NCBI GenBank assembly: GCA_900554545.1
Contig: USHW01000002.1
Span: 33,379 to 97,378 of the forward strand
DNA length: 64,000 bases
Source of the DNA: an uncultured Prevotella sp.
GTDB lineage: Bacteria > Bacteroidota > Bacteroidia > Bacteroidales > Bacteroidaceae
Direction of reading: 5' to 3'
Notes under the pieces: model-generated
Told to the model about the DNA's origin: nothing
The model's database searches: none
Seen by the model: only the letters and a program-made list of their open reading frames with translations
Position numbers and translations under genes: made by a program
In this document: piece after piece, positions 14,561 through 23,054 of the stretch
Position numbering within the stretch: the stretch's first letter is position 1
How the letters are laid out: every line of letters starts with the position of its first letter

Positions 14561-15229
14561 ATGTCGTTTCAGTTTCATTTAGACATACTTGACTGGATTT
14601 TCAAGGGGATGCTTATCGGCATCGTCGCATCGGCTCCGATGGGCCCTGTCGGGGTGCTCTGCATACAGCGTACCTTGAACAAGGGGCGTTGGTACGGATT
14701 TATCACAGGCATAGGGGCTACGGTAAGCGATTTCATTTATGCGTTGATAACGGGCTTCGGCATGAGCTTCGTTATGGACTTGATTAACAACAACCACAAC
14801 CGCTTCATCTTGCAGATAACCGGTAGCATAATGCTTATGGCTTTCGGAATATACTGTTACCGTTCCGACCCTACAAAGAAAATCCATGTCAGCGGCAACA
14901 AGAAGGGCACGTTGATACACAATGGCGTGACGGCATTTCTCGTTACGTTTTCCAATCCGCTGATAATTTTCCTCTTTATGGCGGCTTTCGCCCAGTTCGC
15001 TTTTGTCATACCGAAGCATCCGCTGCACATGTGTGTAGGCTATTTAAGCATAATTTGCGGCGCGTTGCTGTGGTGGTTCGGGCTGACATGGCTGATAGAT
15101 AAGGTAAGGGGAAAGTTTGATAACGGCAGCATCGTCATAATAAACAAAATCATAGGCAGCATTGTCATGATTTTTTCATTAATCGTGCTTATAGGCACAG
15201 TGTTCAATCTTTATACGTTTCATTATTGA
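14561..15229 (+). CDS. LysE/RhtB-family exporter
   Basis: This 222-residue integral membrane protein begins with the LysE-type segment ILDWIFKGMLIGIVASAPMGPVGVLCIQRTLNKGRWYGFITGIGA, which matches the first helix and conserved GP turn of the family. It has about six membrane helices; NPLIIFLFMAAFAQF is the conserved fifth-segment NP motif region. Members export amino acids; the substrate here is unknown. It starts 9 bp after its -7 element, so the mRNA leader would be very short. Confidence 0.9.
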   Translation: MSFQFHLDILDWIFKGMLIGIVASAPMGPVGVLCIQRTLNKGRWYGFITGIGATVSDFIYALITGFGMSFVMDLINNNHNRFILQITGSIMLMAFGIYCYRSDPTKKIHVSGNKKGTLIHNGVTAFLVTFSNPLIIFLFMAAFAQFAFVIPKHPLHMCVGYLSIICGALLWWFGLTWLIDKVRGKFDNGSIVIINKIIGSIVMIFSLIVLIGTVFNLYTFHY

Positions 15230-15231
15230 GC

Positions 15232-15331
15232 GGGAGCTAAAGTCTTGAGTTCTTAAGGGCATGCGGTGTTGCGAAATCCGCAAAAGCCTTATGACCTTAT
15301 AGCCTTGCACCCCGTAAACCCTATAACAACA
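15232..15331. repeat. Word-based repeat before the DUF4924 gene
   Basis: The tract repeats CCTTAT, CCCTATA and related words just upstream of the ATG at 15332. A related tract with CGGTTTTACGG and CCGTAACCCC words lies after the gene (15880-15990). Both resemble the other gene-border repeats. Confidence 0.4.
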
Positions 15332-15877
15332 ATGTTCATATCGCAGGAATTAAGGAAGAAGAGCATAGCCGAATACTTGCTTTATATGTGGCAGGTTGAA
15401 GACATCATACGCGCTTATGGCTGCAACTTGGGTCGCATACGCCGTGAGTATATCGACAAGTTCGACTATGACGACGAGCAGAAGGAGGAAATGACAGACT
15501 GGTATGGCAACCTTGTGCGGATGATGAACCAGGAAGGATGCCGCGAGAAAGGGCATCTGCAAATCAACAAAATCGTAATGCAGCAGCTTGTAGAACTTAA
15601 CGCCCAGCTGCTGCAAAGCACGAAGTTCCCGTTTTACAACAGTGAATATTATAAGGTGTTGCCGTTCATCGTGGAGCTGCGCAGGCGCGGAGCCGATAAT
15701 GACGAGAATGAGATAGAGACTTGCTTCAACGCGCTTTACGGTGTGATGATGCTGCGTCTGCAGAAAAAGAAGATAAGTCCTGACACCGAGCACGCCATCA
15801 AGGAGATAAGCACTTTTGTAGGCATGCTTTCCGATTATTATCTTAAAGACAAGAAAGAACCTCTTGAGTTTGATTAA
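15332..15877 (+). CDS. DUF4924 family protein
   Basis: The 181-residue protein matches the Bacteroidetes-specific DUF4924 pattern. It starts MFISQELRKKSIAEYLLYMW and is mostly helical, with DIIRAYGCNLGRIRREYIDKF and LPFIVELRRRG. It is cytoplasmic with no signal or membrane segment. The start at 15332 is preferred over an upstream ATG at 15266, because the extra residues would be encoded by low-complexity intergenic repeat. Its function is unknown. It is often near housekeeping genes; here rfbD follows after 131 bp. Confidence 0.82.
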   Translation: MFISQELRKKSIAEYLLYMWQVEDIIRAYGCNLGRIRREYIDKFDYDDEQKEEMTDWYGNLVRMMNQEGCREKGHLQINKIVMQQLVELNAQLLQSTKFPFYNSEYYKVLPFIVELRRRGADNDENEIETCFNALYGVMMLRLQKKKISPDTEHAIKEISTFVGMLSDYYLKDKKEPLEFD

Positions 15878-16008
15878 GTATGCGGTTTTACGGTTCTACG
15901 GTCATTGGCTCTTGCGGTTGATGCTTGTCCAAATTCTTCAACAATTCATGACTGTAGATGCACCGGCCGTAACCCCTCATAACTGTAAAACAATATAACA
16001 CAAAACAG

Positions 16009-16866
16009 ATGAACATACTCGTAACGGGCTGCAACGGCCAGCTTGGCAGCGAAATCAGGCTGCTTGAGGCGGATTATCCGCAACATGTTTTCTTCAATAC
16101 CGACAGGAACGAACTTGACATTACAAACCAGTCGGCAGTAAATGAATTTGTAAATTCCAACGCTATTGACGGCATAATAAACTGTGCGGCTTATACTGCC
16201 GTTGACAAGGCGGAGGCCGAAAAGCAACTTTGTACCTCCCTTAATTCCGAAGCTCCGGCGTATCTTGCGGCGGCGGTAGAGGCGCGCGGCGGATGGATGG
16301 TTCATGTTTCCACTGATTATGTGTTCAACGGAACAAAGCACACGCCTTATGTCGAGACCGATACTCCTTGTCCTGACAGCGTTTACGGCAGCACCAAGCT
16401 TGCCGGTGAACTTGCCGTCAGCAAGTTCTGCAAGCGTGTGATGATTGTGCGCACGGCGTGGCTTTATTCTCCGTTTGGCGGAAATTTCGTCAAGACGATG
16501 ATTCGTCTGGGTGAAGAGAAGCCTGAGTTGGGCGTGGTGTTCGACCAAATAGGCACGCCGACTTATGCTTACGACCTTGCCGTGGCGATAATGAAAGCCA
16601 TCGACAAAGGCGTAAAGCCGGGCATATATCATTTCTCAAATGAGGGCGTGTGCAGCTGGTATGACTTCACAAAGGCCATACACCGTATAGCCGGCATCAC
16701 TTCGTGCCGCGTCAAGCCGCTGCATACCTCGGAGTATCCTACGCCGGCCACACGACCGGCATACAGCGTGTTGGACAAGACGAAGATTAAAGAGACATAC
16801 GGCTTGGACATTCCTTATTGGGAAGAAAGCCTTGAAAAGTGCATCAACTTATTAGCAGGCAAGTAG
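16009..16866 (+). CDS. rfbD: dTDP-4-dehydrorhamnose reductase
   Basis: RfbD/RmlD reduces dTDP-4-dehydrorhamnose with NAD(P)H, the last step of dTDP-L-rhamnose synthesis. The 285-residue protein is a short-chain dehydrogenase: nucleotide loop TGCNGQLGSEI at the N terminus, HVSTDYVFNGTKHTPY, and the catalytic YGSTK in DSVYGSTKLAGE, followed by VRTAWLYSPFG. All are intact. rfbA, rfbB and rfbC are not next to it. The rhamnose would feed surface glycans, perhaps those made by the locus starting at 19 kb. Confidence 0.95.
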   Translation: MNILVTGCNGQLGSEIRLLEADYPQHVFFNTDRNELDITNQSAVNEFVNSNAIDGIINCAAYTAVDKAEAEKQLCTSLNSEAPAYLAAAVEARGGWMVHVSTDYVFNGTKHTPYVETDTPCPDSVYGSTKLAGELAVSKFCKRVMIVRTAWLYSPFGGNFVKTMIRLGEEKPELGVVFDQIGTPTYAYDLAVAIMKAIDKGVKPGIYHFSNEGVCSWYDFTKAIHRIAGITSCRVKPLHTSEYPTPATRPAYSVLDKTKIKETYGLDIPYWEESLEKCINLLAGK

Positions 16867-16877
16867 ACGAGTGGCGG

Positions 16878-16917
16878 GCAGGCAGTGAACAAGTTGACAA
16901 ACTTGTTCACTGCCTGC
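16878..16917. terminator. Perfect 18-bp hairpin between rfbD and prfC
   Basis: Bases 16878-16895 pair perfectly with 16900-16917 around GACA. No T-run follows, so it may be a terminator, a pause site or an mRNA stabiliser. It ends 21 bp before the prfC start and could block or tune initiation. Confidence 0.55.
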
Positions 16918-16938
16918 CTGTCAACTAAAATATAAGCA

Positions 16939-18507
16939 ATGAACAACGAAATCTCAAGGCGGCGCACGTTCGCCATAATATCGCATCCTGACGCCGGAAA
17001 GACCACGCTTACCGAGAAGTTCCTTCTTTTCGGAGGACAAATACAGGTGGCAGGAGCAGTGAAGAATAACAAAATCCGCAAGACGGCCACGTCTGACTGG
17101 ATGGACATCGAGAAACAGCGCGGAATATCCGTGTCAACGTCGGTCATGGAGTTCGACTACGAGGGTTACAAGGTCAACATCCTTGACACGCCCGGTCACC
17201 AGGACTTTGCCGAGGACACTTACCGCACGCTGACTGCCGTCGATTCGGCCATAATCGTTGTGGACGGGGCTAAGGGTGTCGAGGCGCAGACGCGCAAGCT
17301 GATGAACGTATGCCGCATGCGCAACACGCCGGTAATCATCTTCATCAACAAGATGGACCGTGAGGGCCGTGACCCTTTCGACCTTCTTGACGAACTTGAG
17401 CAGGAACTTGAAATAAAGGTGCGCCCACTGTCGTGGCCTATCAACCAGGGTGCCAAGTTCAAGGGCGTGTACAATATCTACGAGCAGAAGCTCGACCTGT
17501 TTACTCCCGACAAGCAACGTGTCACCGAAAAGGTCGAGGTTGACATCGACAGTGACGAGCTTGACACACGTGTAGGCGAGGCCGATGCCGCCAAACTGCG
17601 TGAAGACCTTGAACTGGTTGACGGCGTTTATCCGGAATTTAACGTAGACGATTACCGCTCGGCCGAGGTCGCCCCGGTGTTCTTTGGTAGTGCATTGAAC
17701 AACTTTGGCGTGCAGGAACTCCTTAACTGTTTTGTCAAGATAGCTCCGAGTCCGCGTCCTACTAAGGCCGAGGAGCGCATGGTTGAGCCTGAAGAACCTA
17801 AGTTTACGGGTTTTATCTTCAAAATAACGGCCAACATAGACCCCAACCACCGTTCGTGCATCGCCTTCTGCAAGGTGTGCAGCGGGCGCTTCGAGCGTAA
17901 CAAGCCGTACCTGCACGTGCGCCTTGGCAAGACAGTGCGTTTCTCTTCGCCGACGCAGTTCATGGCGCAGCGTAAGAGCACCATCGACGAGGCTTGGCCC
18001 GGCGACATTGTCGGTCTGCCGGATAACGGCATCTTCAAGATTGGCGACACGCTCACGGATGGCGAGCTGTTGCATTTCCGCGGCCTTCCGTCGTTCTCGC
18101 CGGAGATGTTCAAGTACATTGAGAACGACGACCCCATGAAGTCAAAGCAGCTTGCAAAGGGTATCGACCAGCTTATGGACGAGGGCGTGGCGCAGATGTT
18201 CGTCAACCAATTCAATGGCCGCAAAATCATCGGAACGGTAGGACAGCTGCAGTTTGAGGTAATCCAGTACCGTCTTGAAAACGAGTACGGAGCAAAATGC
18301 CGCTGGGAACCTGTGCATCTGCACAAGGCTTGCTGGATTGATTCCGATGACCCGGAGGAACTTGAACAGTTCAAGAAGCGCAAATACCAGTACATGGCCA
18401 AGGACAAGGACGGGCGCGACGTGTTCCTTGCCGACAGCGGCTATGTGCTCCAGATGGCTCAGCAGGACTTCAAGCATATACGTTTCCACTTCACAAGCGA
18501 GTTCTGA
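16939..18507 (+). CDS. prfC: Peptide chain release factor 3
   Basis: RF3 is a GTPase that recycles RF1 and RF2 from the ribosome after termination. The 522-residue protein has the G1 loop SHPDAGKTTLTEKFL, the switch region RGISVSTSVMEFDY, G3 DTPGHQDFAEDTYR (catalytic His present) and G4 NKMDREGRDP. The RF3-specific C-terminal half includes CRWEPVHLHKACW. Length and motifs match functional RF3. It lies downstream of rfbD behind a strong hairpin and probably has its own promoter or reads through. Confidence 0.96.
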   Translation: MNNEISRRRTFAIISHPDAGKTTLTEKFLLFGGQIQVAGAVKNNKIRKTATSDWMDIEKQRGISVSTSVMEFDYEGYKVNILDTPGHQDFAEDTYRTLTAVDSAIIVVDGAKGVEAQTRKLMNVCRMRNTPVIIFINKMDREGRDPFDLLDELEQELEIKVRPLSWPINQGAKFKGVYNIYEQKLDLFTPDKQRVTEKVEVDIDSDELDTRVGEADAAKLREDLELVDGVYPEFNVDDYRSAEVAPVFFGSALNNFGVQELLNCFVKIAPSPRPTKAEERMVEPEEPKFTGFIFKITANIDPNHRSCIAFCKVCSGRFERNKPYLHVRLGKTVRFSSPTQFMAQRKSTIDEAWPGDIVGLPDNGIFKIGDTLTDGELLHFRGLPSFSPEMFKYIENDDPMKSKQLAKGIDQLMDEGVAQMFVNQFNGRKIIGTVGQLQFEVIQYRLENEYGAKCRWEPVHLHKACWIDSDDPEELEQFKKRKYQYMAKDKDGRDVFLADSGYVLQMAQQDFKHIRFHFTSEF

Positions 18508-18566
18508 CATCGTTTTTTTTGAGCCGTGGGTGTCAGTAGCTGGCTATCCTGACGGCCAATCAAAAA

Positions 18567-18602
18567 ATAACCGGCAACAGTTCAGATGCTGTTGCCGGTT
18601 AT
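18567..18602 (-). terminator. Stem-loop after prfC
   Basis: ATAACCGGCAACAG and CTGTTGCCGGTTAT form a perfect 14-bp stem. An A6 run precedes it on the plus strand and no T-run follows, so as an intrinsic terminator it works best on minus-strand transcripts. It may still end prfC mRNA. Confidence 0.55.
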
Positions 18603-18731
18603 GCAATAAGCGTTTCCACCGTTAAGGCGTGCCGTTCTCGTGGTGAAAACTTTGTTCTTTGACTGCGGAAGCTGTACGTTTTCGCGGTTCTAACCGTCCG
18701 TGTGGTAAGCTGTTGAAAGCCAAGGTGTTGC

Positions 18732-18819
18732 CGGTTTGCTTGCAAAAGACCGTCTTTTAGCTTGCAAAAGGTGGCCTTTTGCGCGGTGAAAGACGGTCTT
18801 TTGCCGCGCGATATGTGGC
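18732..18819. repeat. 22-bp-period array B (4 units)
   Basis: Units start at 18732, 18754, 18776 and 18798, each exactly 22 bp. The middle pair follows the family consensus (CTTTTGC, then GAAAG, then ACGGT). It lies between prfC and the first glycosyltransferase of the surface locus, in an otherwise empty 469-bp gap. Confidence 0.7.
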
Positions 18820-18935
18820 ATGTCTGATTTTGGCCGGCATGCCATGTGTAGATTACATGTTGACAGATGTTCTGAAAATAACACATAATTTGACTGTTTT
18901 TACCATGGATTGTCCTATGTTTCGCTTTTTCGTAT

Positions 18936-18943
18936 TATCTTTG
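18936..18943 (+). promoter_or_regulatory. Promoter -7 element of the glycosyltransferase operon
   Basis: TATCTTTG, 33 bp before the ATG at 18977. No clear -33 TTTG. Confidence 0.45.
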
Positions 18944-18976
18944 TAACGTCAAACGTATTATTGCATATTAAACGGC

Positions 18977-19771
18977 ATGAATGCAAACATGTTAAAGCAG
19001 CAGGTCGTGGTGTCGATGACATCGTTCCCGGCGGCAATACAGTATGCCGCCAAGGCCGTAAGCTCGATTCTTGAGGGTTCTGTGCTGCCGGACAAGCTGG
19101 TACTTTATCTTACCTTCTCGCAGTTCGGTGAAGACGGCGTTCCGCAGGAACTTATTGCGTTGTCCGAGGACAATCCAGTATTTGAAATACGCAATTACGA
19201 CCGCGACATACGTTCGTACCGTAAGCTAATCCCCGCGTTGCATGATTTTCCCGACGCCGTAATCGTGACCGTTGACGATGACGTGTATTATCATAAGAAC
19301 ATGCTGCGCGACCTGTTGCGCCTGCACGGGCTGGTGCCGGGAGCTGTCTTGGCCCACCGCGCCAAGCTGATGAAGCCCGGACTGCCTTACCGCAAATGGC
19401 GCAAATACAGGTGGTATCATTTCCTTACGCGCAAAATCCATTCGGGTTTTACCAACATTCAGACCGGCGTAGGCGGCGTGCTGTACCCTCCGCGCTCGTT
19501 GAAAGAGGACATGCTCGATGTTGAGTTGTTTACACGTATCGCCCCGACAACGGACGATATTTGGTTTTGGGCGGCGGCGGTAGCCAACGGCACACCCATA
19601 GTGCCTGTGCCTTTCGGACACAACAAGCCGCGCGGCGTGGGCAAACCACGCGAGTTGTCGTTGAAAACAAGCAACTTCAAGTCGGGCACGGACAAGAATG
19701 CAGCCGCGCTTGACGCCATAGTCGGAGCTTATCCGGAGATAGGCCGGCGCATCGGTTATTCCATAAAATAA
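18977..19771 (+). CDS. Glycosyltransferase (tandem paralogue 1)
   Basis: The 264-residue protein looks like a GT-A-fold glycosyltransferase: QVVVSMTSFPAAIQYAAKAV at the N terminus, SYRKLIPALHDFPDAVIVTV, then the metal- and sugar-nucleotide-binding VDDDVYYHKN near residue 97. The C-terminal half has GVGGVLYPPRSL and ddIWFWAAAVANGTP. It has no membrane segment and is probably cytoplasmic. It is closely similar in layout to the next gene, 12 bp downstream, so the two are tandem duplicates. The sugar and acceptor are unknown. A Stealth phosphotransferase follows in the same operon, pointing to surface-glycan synthesis. Confidence 0.82.
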   Translation: MNANMLKQQVVVSMTSFPAAIQYAAKAVSSILEGSVLPDKLVLYLTFSQFGEDGVPQELIALSEDNPVFEIRNYDRDIRSYRKLIPALHDFPDAVIVTVDDDVYYHKNMLRDLLRLHGLVPGAVLAHRAKLMKPGLPYRKWRKYRWYHFLTRKIHSGFTNIQTGVGGVLYPPRSLKEDMLDVELFTRIAPTTDDIWFWAAAVANGTPIVPVPFGHNKPRGVGKPRELSLKTSNFKSGTDKNAAALDAIVGAYPEIGRRIGYSIK

Positions 19772-19783
19772 AAACGACAGATT

Positions 19784-20566
19784 ATGGACGGCAGACAGAA
19801 AGTAATAGTTTCGCTCACGTCTTTTCCTGCGGCAATCCCTTATTGTGTGCAGGCCATACGCTCGGTGCTTAACGGCACGGTGCTGCCAGACAAGGTTGTG
19901 CTGTATCTTGACACTCAGAAATTTCCCGACGGGGTGCTCCCGCGTGAACTTGAAGAGCTTAAGGCTGAATGTCCTATCTTTGAAGTGAGGTTCGACCCGG
20001 CCGAAATACGCTCTTACAAGAAGCTCATACCGGCACTCCGTGACTTCCCCGATGATATAATAGTAACCATCGACGACGACATAAACTATCATCCGCGCCT
20101 GCTGCAAGACTTGCTCCGTATGCACAAGCGTTTGCCCGACGCGATAATAGCGCATCGCGTGCGCAAGGTCAAGCTAAACCAGCCTTACAGCACATGGAAG
20201 AAGTATAAGAAGAAGGATTTTTGGTTCAGGAAAATCCACTACAATCGTCTCGCCATGCTCACGGGGGTGGGAGGAGTGCTGTATCCGCCACATTCGCTCG
20301 ACGAAACGATGCTTGACCCCGCGCTCTTCATGTCGTTGGCGCCTACTTGTGACGACGTTTGGTTCTGGCTGGCGGCCGTCTCGCGCGGCACATGGGTTGT
20401 TCCCGTTCCTTATGGGAAACACCTTGTCGACGAGATTGGCAAGCCACGTGAAATTTCCCTGAAGACAATCAACATCAAGTCAGGTGAGGACAGAAACCGT
20501 GATACACTCGACAGAATACTTGAATATTATCCTGCAATAAAGCAAAGATTGGAAAATGGAAAATGA
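19784..20566 (+). CDS. Glycosyltransferase (tandem paralogue 2)
   Basis: The 260-residue product shares the architecture of the preceding gene: VIVSLTSFPAAIPYCVQAIR, SYKKLIPALRDFPDDIIVTI, DDDINYHPRLLQDLLRMHK, GVGGVLYPPHSLDETML and DDVWFWLAAVSRGTW. It differs in the middle, where the basic KKYKKKDFWFRK segment replaces KWRKYRWYHFLTRK, which could change the acceptor. Its 3' end overlaps the Stealth gene by 11 bp, so the three genes form a tight operon. Confidence 0.82.
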   Translation: MDGRQKVIVSLTSFPAAIPYCVQAIRSVLNGTVLPDKVVLYLDTQKFPDGVLPRELEELKAECPIFEVRFDPAEIRSYKKLIPALRDFPDDIIVTIDDDINYHPRLLQDLLRMHKRLPDAIIAHRVRKVKLNQPYSTWKKYKKKDFWFRKIHYNRLAMLTGVGGVLYPPHSLDETMLDPALFMSLAPTCDDVWFWLAAVSRGTWVVPVPYGKHLVDEIGKPREISLKTINIKSGEDRNRDTLDRILEYYPAIKQRLENGK

Positions 20567-21506
20567 TGCAAACTCTATCGACCTTGTTTATCTTTGGGTT
20601 GATGGGAACGACCCTGCGTGGCAGACAAAGCGCAACGCTTTCATTGGTGAGCCTAAAGATAATTCACCAGTGAACTGTAAAGGCCGTACTGCAAATAATG
20701 ACGAATTGAAATACAGCTTGCGGTCAGTTGAGAAGTATGCACCTTGGATACGGAAAATATTTATCGTGACAGACAATCAGAAGCCAGCTTGGCTTGATAT
20801 GTCGAATCCTAAAATCAATGTTATCGACTTGACAGAAATCATGCCTCCACAGTGTTTGCCATGTTTCAATTCTTCGTTGATAGAGAAATTTCTGTATAAA
20901 ATTCCTGGGCTTGCAGACCGTTTTCTTTATGCAAATGACGATATGTGCATAAACAAAGAGGTTACACCTGACGATTTCTTTACTGCCGATGGTTTTCCCA
21001 TAGTGCGGCTTACACATAAGCGTTTCAGGAAAATACGATGGTTTTGGCGTGAGAAAATACGTAAAAAGCCATTGAAAAATTATAGCATTACCATAGCTAA
21101 AGCTTCTCGACTTGTTGATGAAAAGTATGGTATTTATTACACTGGGATGCCTCATCATAATATTGATGCGTATCTGAAAAGTGATTGTCAGCGTGTCGCT
21201 GAAGATGTAATGCGAGACGAGTTTATGGAAAACAGAAAAAATCGGATGCGTAGTGATGATGACATCCAACGTATAATATTTTCTTATATTGCTCTCGCTG
21301 AAAAACGTGCATCTCTTTGTTATGTTACAAGGAAAGAGTCGATGCTTGTCAGAATACATAAAAAAGAGCATTATATAAGGCTTGACAAGTATCAACCGAT
21401 GTTTTTCTGTATGAATGATTCGGAATACGCCAAGGACTGTGACAGGAATAAGGCCAAGACTTATCTTGAAAACCGCTTTAACGAGAAGTCGTCTTTCGAG
21501 AAGTAA
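20556..21506 (+). CDS. Stealth-family phosphotransferase (1)
   Basis: Stealth proteins transfer hexose-1-phosphate units to build capsule-like polysaccharides. The 316-residue protein shows conserved region 1 (IDLVYLWVDGNDPAWQTKRN), then the region-2 signature (LKYSLRSVEKYAPWIRKIFIVTDNQKPAWL) with FLYANDDMCIN. The later PHHNIDAYLKS and KNRMRSDDDIQRIIFSY belong to regions 3 and 4. It overlaps the upstream glycosyltransferase by 11 bp. Codon use is more AT-rich than in the two upstream genes, which may mean separate acquisition. Confidence 0.92.
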   Translation: MENDANSIDLVYLWVDGNDPAWQTKRNAFIGEPKDNSPVNCKGRTANNDELKYSLRSVEKYAPWIRKIFIVTDNQKPAWLDMSNPKINVIDLTEIMPPQCLPCFNSSLIEKFLYKIPGLADRFLYANDDMCINKEVTPDDFFTADGFPIVRLTHKRFRKIRWFWREKIRKKPLKNYSITIAKASRLVDEKYGIYYTGMPHHNIDAYLKSDCQRVAEDVMRDEFMENRKNRMRSDDDIQRIIFSYIALAEKRASLCYVTRKESMLVRIHKKEHYIRLDKYQPMFFCMNDSEYAKDCDRNKAKTYLENRFNEKSSFEK

Positions 21507-21590
21507 ATCATGAGGCGTTTGTATTTAGGTGAATGAGGTCTCGTTATAAGAGAGTGCCGAAAGTGCATAACAATGCTTGACACTAAATTT

Positions 21591-21640
21591 TGCAGGAAAC
21601 AGTCCAATTGGTATACATGTCAATTGGACTGTTTCCTGCA
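21591..21640. repeat. Perfect 20-bp inverted repeat after the Stealth gene
   Basis: Bases 21591-21610 (TGCAGGAAACAGTCCAATTG) pair perfectly with 21621-21640 around the loop GTATACATGT. No T-run follows. It could be a terminator, a protein-binding palindrome or the remnant of a mobile end. Confidence 0.8.
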
Positions 21641-21709
21641 AGACTTTGTATTAAGCATAATTTTACCATCTTTGATGGCGACCAGCATCATGATGTCAAT
21701 AGAAAATTG

Positions 21710-21717
21710 TATCTTTG
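21710..21717 (+). promoter_or_regulatory. Promoter -7 element of the ATPase/STAS-like pair
   Basis: TATCTTTG, 34 bp before the ATG at 21752. No clear -33 match. Confidence 0.45.
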
Positions 21718-21751
21718 CATTTGAGATGTCTTTTCGATATATTTTGCAATT

Positions 21752-22405
21752 ATGAATATAGATGGTTTGTTAAATAGATATTTCGGTGACAGTGGTACAT
21801 TGCCGGTCATAGAAATGTTTGACAGCGAAAGCATACACACTGTGTATAAAGACATTGTTAATACACTGAAGATGCAACCTGACATCGACTTGGGCATATT
21901 GCAGACATTGAGCTATTGCTTTTATGAGATATTGGATAACGTCTTAACCCACTCCATGAAACAGTGTGGAACGGTCGTGATGAAGTATTCTCCGAATTTG
22001 GCGAAAATACAGATTATGGTGGTTGACGACGGTATCGGCATATATCGTTCGTTGACAGAAAATGAGGCGTACCACGATATCTCGGAAGCAGAGGCTCTTG
22101 CAAAGTGTATGCTTGATGGGGTGACGGATGGAAAAGGTATGGGCTTTGGGCTTTATTCAACAGCTTGCCTTATTAGGCAGGCCGGTATTATGCTGAAGCT
22201 GCACTCCGGAAATCACATGCTGACTTCAAATGGTGTGGAGGAGAAGATTGAAGAAACTGATTTCTGGCAAGGCACGGTAGTTTATTTTGAATTGTATTCA
22301 GACAAGGAAATAGACCCGAATGTGGTGTTGGAGAATAGGGCGGATGCAGTTTCGGAGTTCAACGATGAGTTTCTTAACACGGAGGACATGGATAACTTAT
22401 GGTAA
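21752..22405 (+). CDS. GHKL ATPase-domain protein (anti-sigma-kinase-like)
   Basis: The 217-residue cytoplasmic protein has a stand-alone histidine-kinase-like ATPase domain. The N box is SYCFYEILDNVLTHSMK (near residues 55-70), the G1 box is VVDDGIGIYRS, and the G2 box is GKGMGFGLYSTACLIRQAG. There is no phospho-accepting His domain, transmembrane part or receiver, so it resembles SpoIIAB/RsbW-like regulators rather than sensor kinases. The following gene, 22 bp away, encodes a STAS-like DUF4325 domain, the natural partner type. The pair probably forms a partner-switching module. The target is unknown and no sigma factor is adjacent. Confidence 0.85.
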   Translation: MNIDGLLNRYFGDSGTLPVIEMFDSESIHTVYKDIVNTLKMQPDIDLGILQTLSYCFYEILDNVLTHSMKQCGTVVMKYSPNLAKIQIMVVDDGIGIYRSLTENEAYHDISEAEALAKCMLDGVTDGKGMGFGLYSTACLIRQAGIMLKLHSGNHMLTSNGVEEKIEETDFWQGTVVYFELYSDKEIDPNVVLENRADAVSEFNDEFLNTEDMDNLW

Positions 22406-22427
22406 AGAAGTGATACAAGGAGGTTGT

Positions 22428-22721
22428 ATGGTAACATTTAAGTTTGTGACAATCGGTGATAATCTCGGCACAAGGATGTTGGGCGAAAAAGCCCGAAACA
22501 TGTTGATTCCCTTGATACAGGGCGACGAGAAGGTTGTGCTTGATTTTGAGGGCGTGGATGTAGTGTCAAATTCTTTTGCTGATGAATGTCTGGCGAAACT
22601 TCTGCTCATCATGCCATTGGAAGAATTGAAGAAGCGAACCACATTCCGAGGACTGAATGACTTTGCACGAAAGAATATCGCCGTGGCGTTTAAAAGGAGA
22701 ATGCTGGTGATAAACAGGTAA
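22428..22721 (+). CDS. STAS-like DUF4325 protein
   Basis: The 97-residue protein matches DUF4325: MVTFKFVTIGDNLGTRMLGE, then KVVLDFEGVDVVSNSFADECLAKLL, where the VSNSFADE stretch corresponds to the region phosphorylated in anti-anti-sigma STAS domains. ATG 22428 was chosen because AAGGAGG lies 5 bp upstream at 22417-22423. It follows the ATPase-domain gene and likely binds it. Its stop codon lies inside a half-palindrome (GTAAAAGATGACCTTTTAC, 22719-22737) that matches one junction of the 22-bp repeat family. Confidence 0.85.
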   Translation: MVTFKFVTIGDNLGTRMLGEKARNMLIPLIQGDEKVVLDFEGVDVVSNSFADECLAKLLLIMPLEELKKRTTFRGLNDFARKNIAVAFKRRMLVINR

Positions 22722-22797
22722 AAGATGACCTTTTACAGTTTGGTTTGTGCGGTTATGGTGCAGGTCTTATGTAAAACGAGAAAAGAAAAGTGGAAAT

Positions 22798-22996
22798 CAT
22801 CCGTCACCTGTCACATTTAGGCGTAACGTGCTGGCAGACAAATGGTTATAGTGTGACAGATGATTTGCTGCATCTGTCACGCCTGTCACTTATTGGCTGC
22901 GCCGTGACGGATGTGACGATTGGATACAGGGCATCTGTAACAACGTATTATGCTGAATGCCAGAGTGTTACAACGTAATGTGACGGGTGACGGATG
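22798..22996. repeat. MITE-like 199-bp element
   Basis: Bases 22798-22817 and 22977-22996 form a 20-bp inverted repeat with one mismatch (CATCCGTCACCTGTCACATT and its partner). The inside has further GTGAC/GTCAC words and a 12-bp stem (GTGACAGATGAT to ATCTGTCAC) near 22852-22880. There is no coding capacity. No certain target duplication is seen. It occupies most of the 333-bp gap before the next gene. Confidence 0.6.
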
Positions 22997-23054
22997 AAAC
23001 GCGTTATTTTTTATCCGTTATTTTTAGGACATAAATCCATGCCCACAGCAACTT

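Noticed and set aside
17134..18075. 313-codon open frame antisense to prfC
   Set aside because: It mirrors the codon structure of an intact RF3 gene and has no recognisable domain or promoter. The same applies to long antisense frames in EF-G2 (46233-47309), the ABC-F gene (36182-37195), the Stealth gene (25132-26214) and the M13 peptidase (39318-40154).
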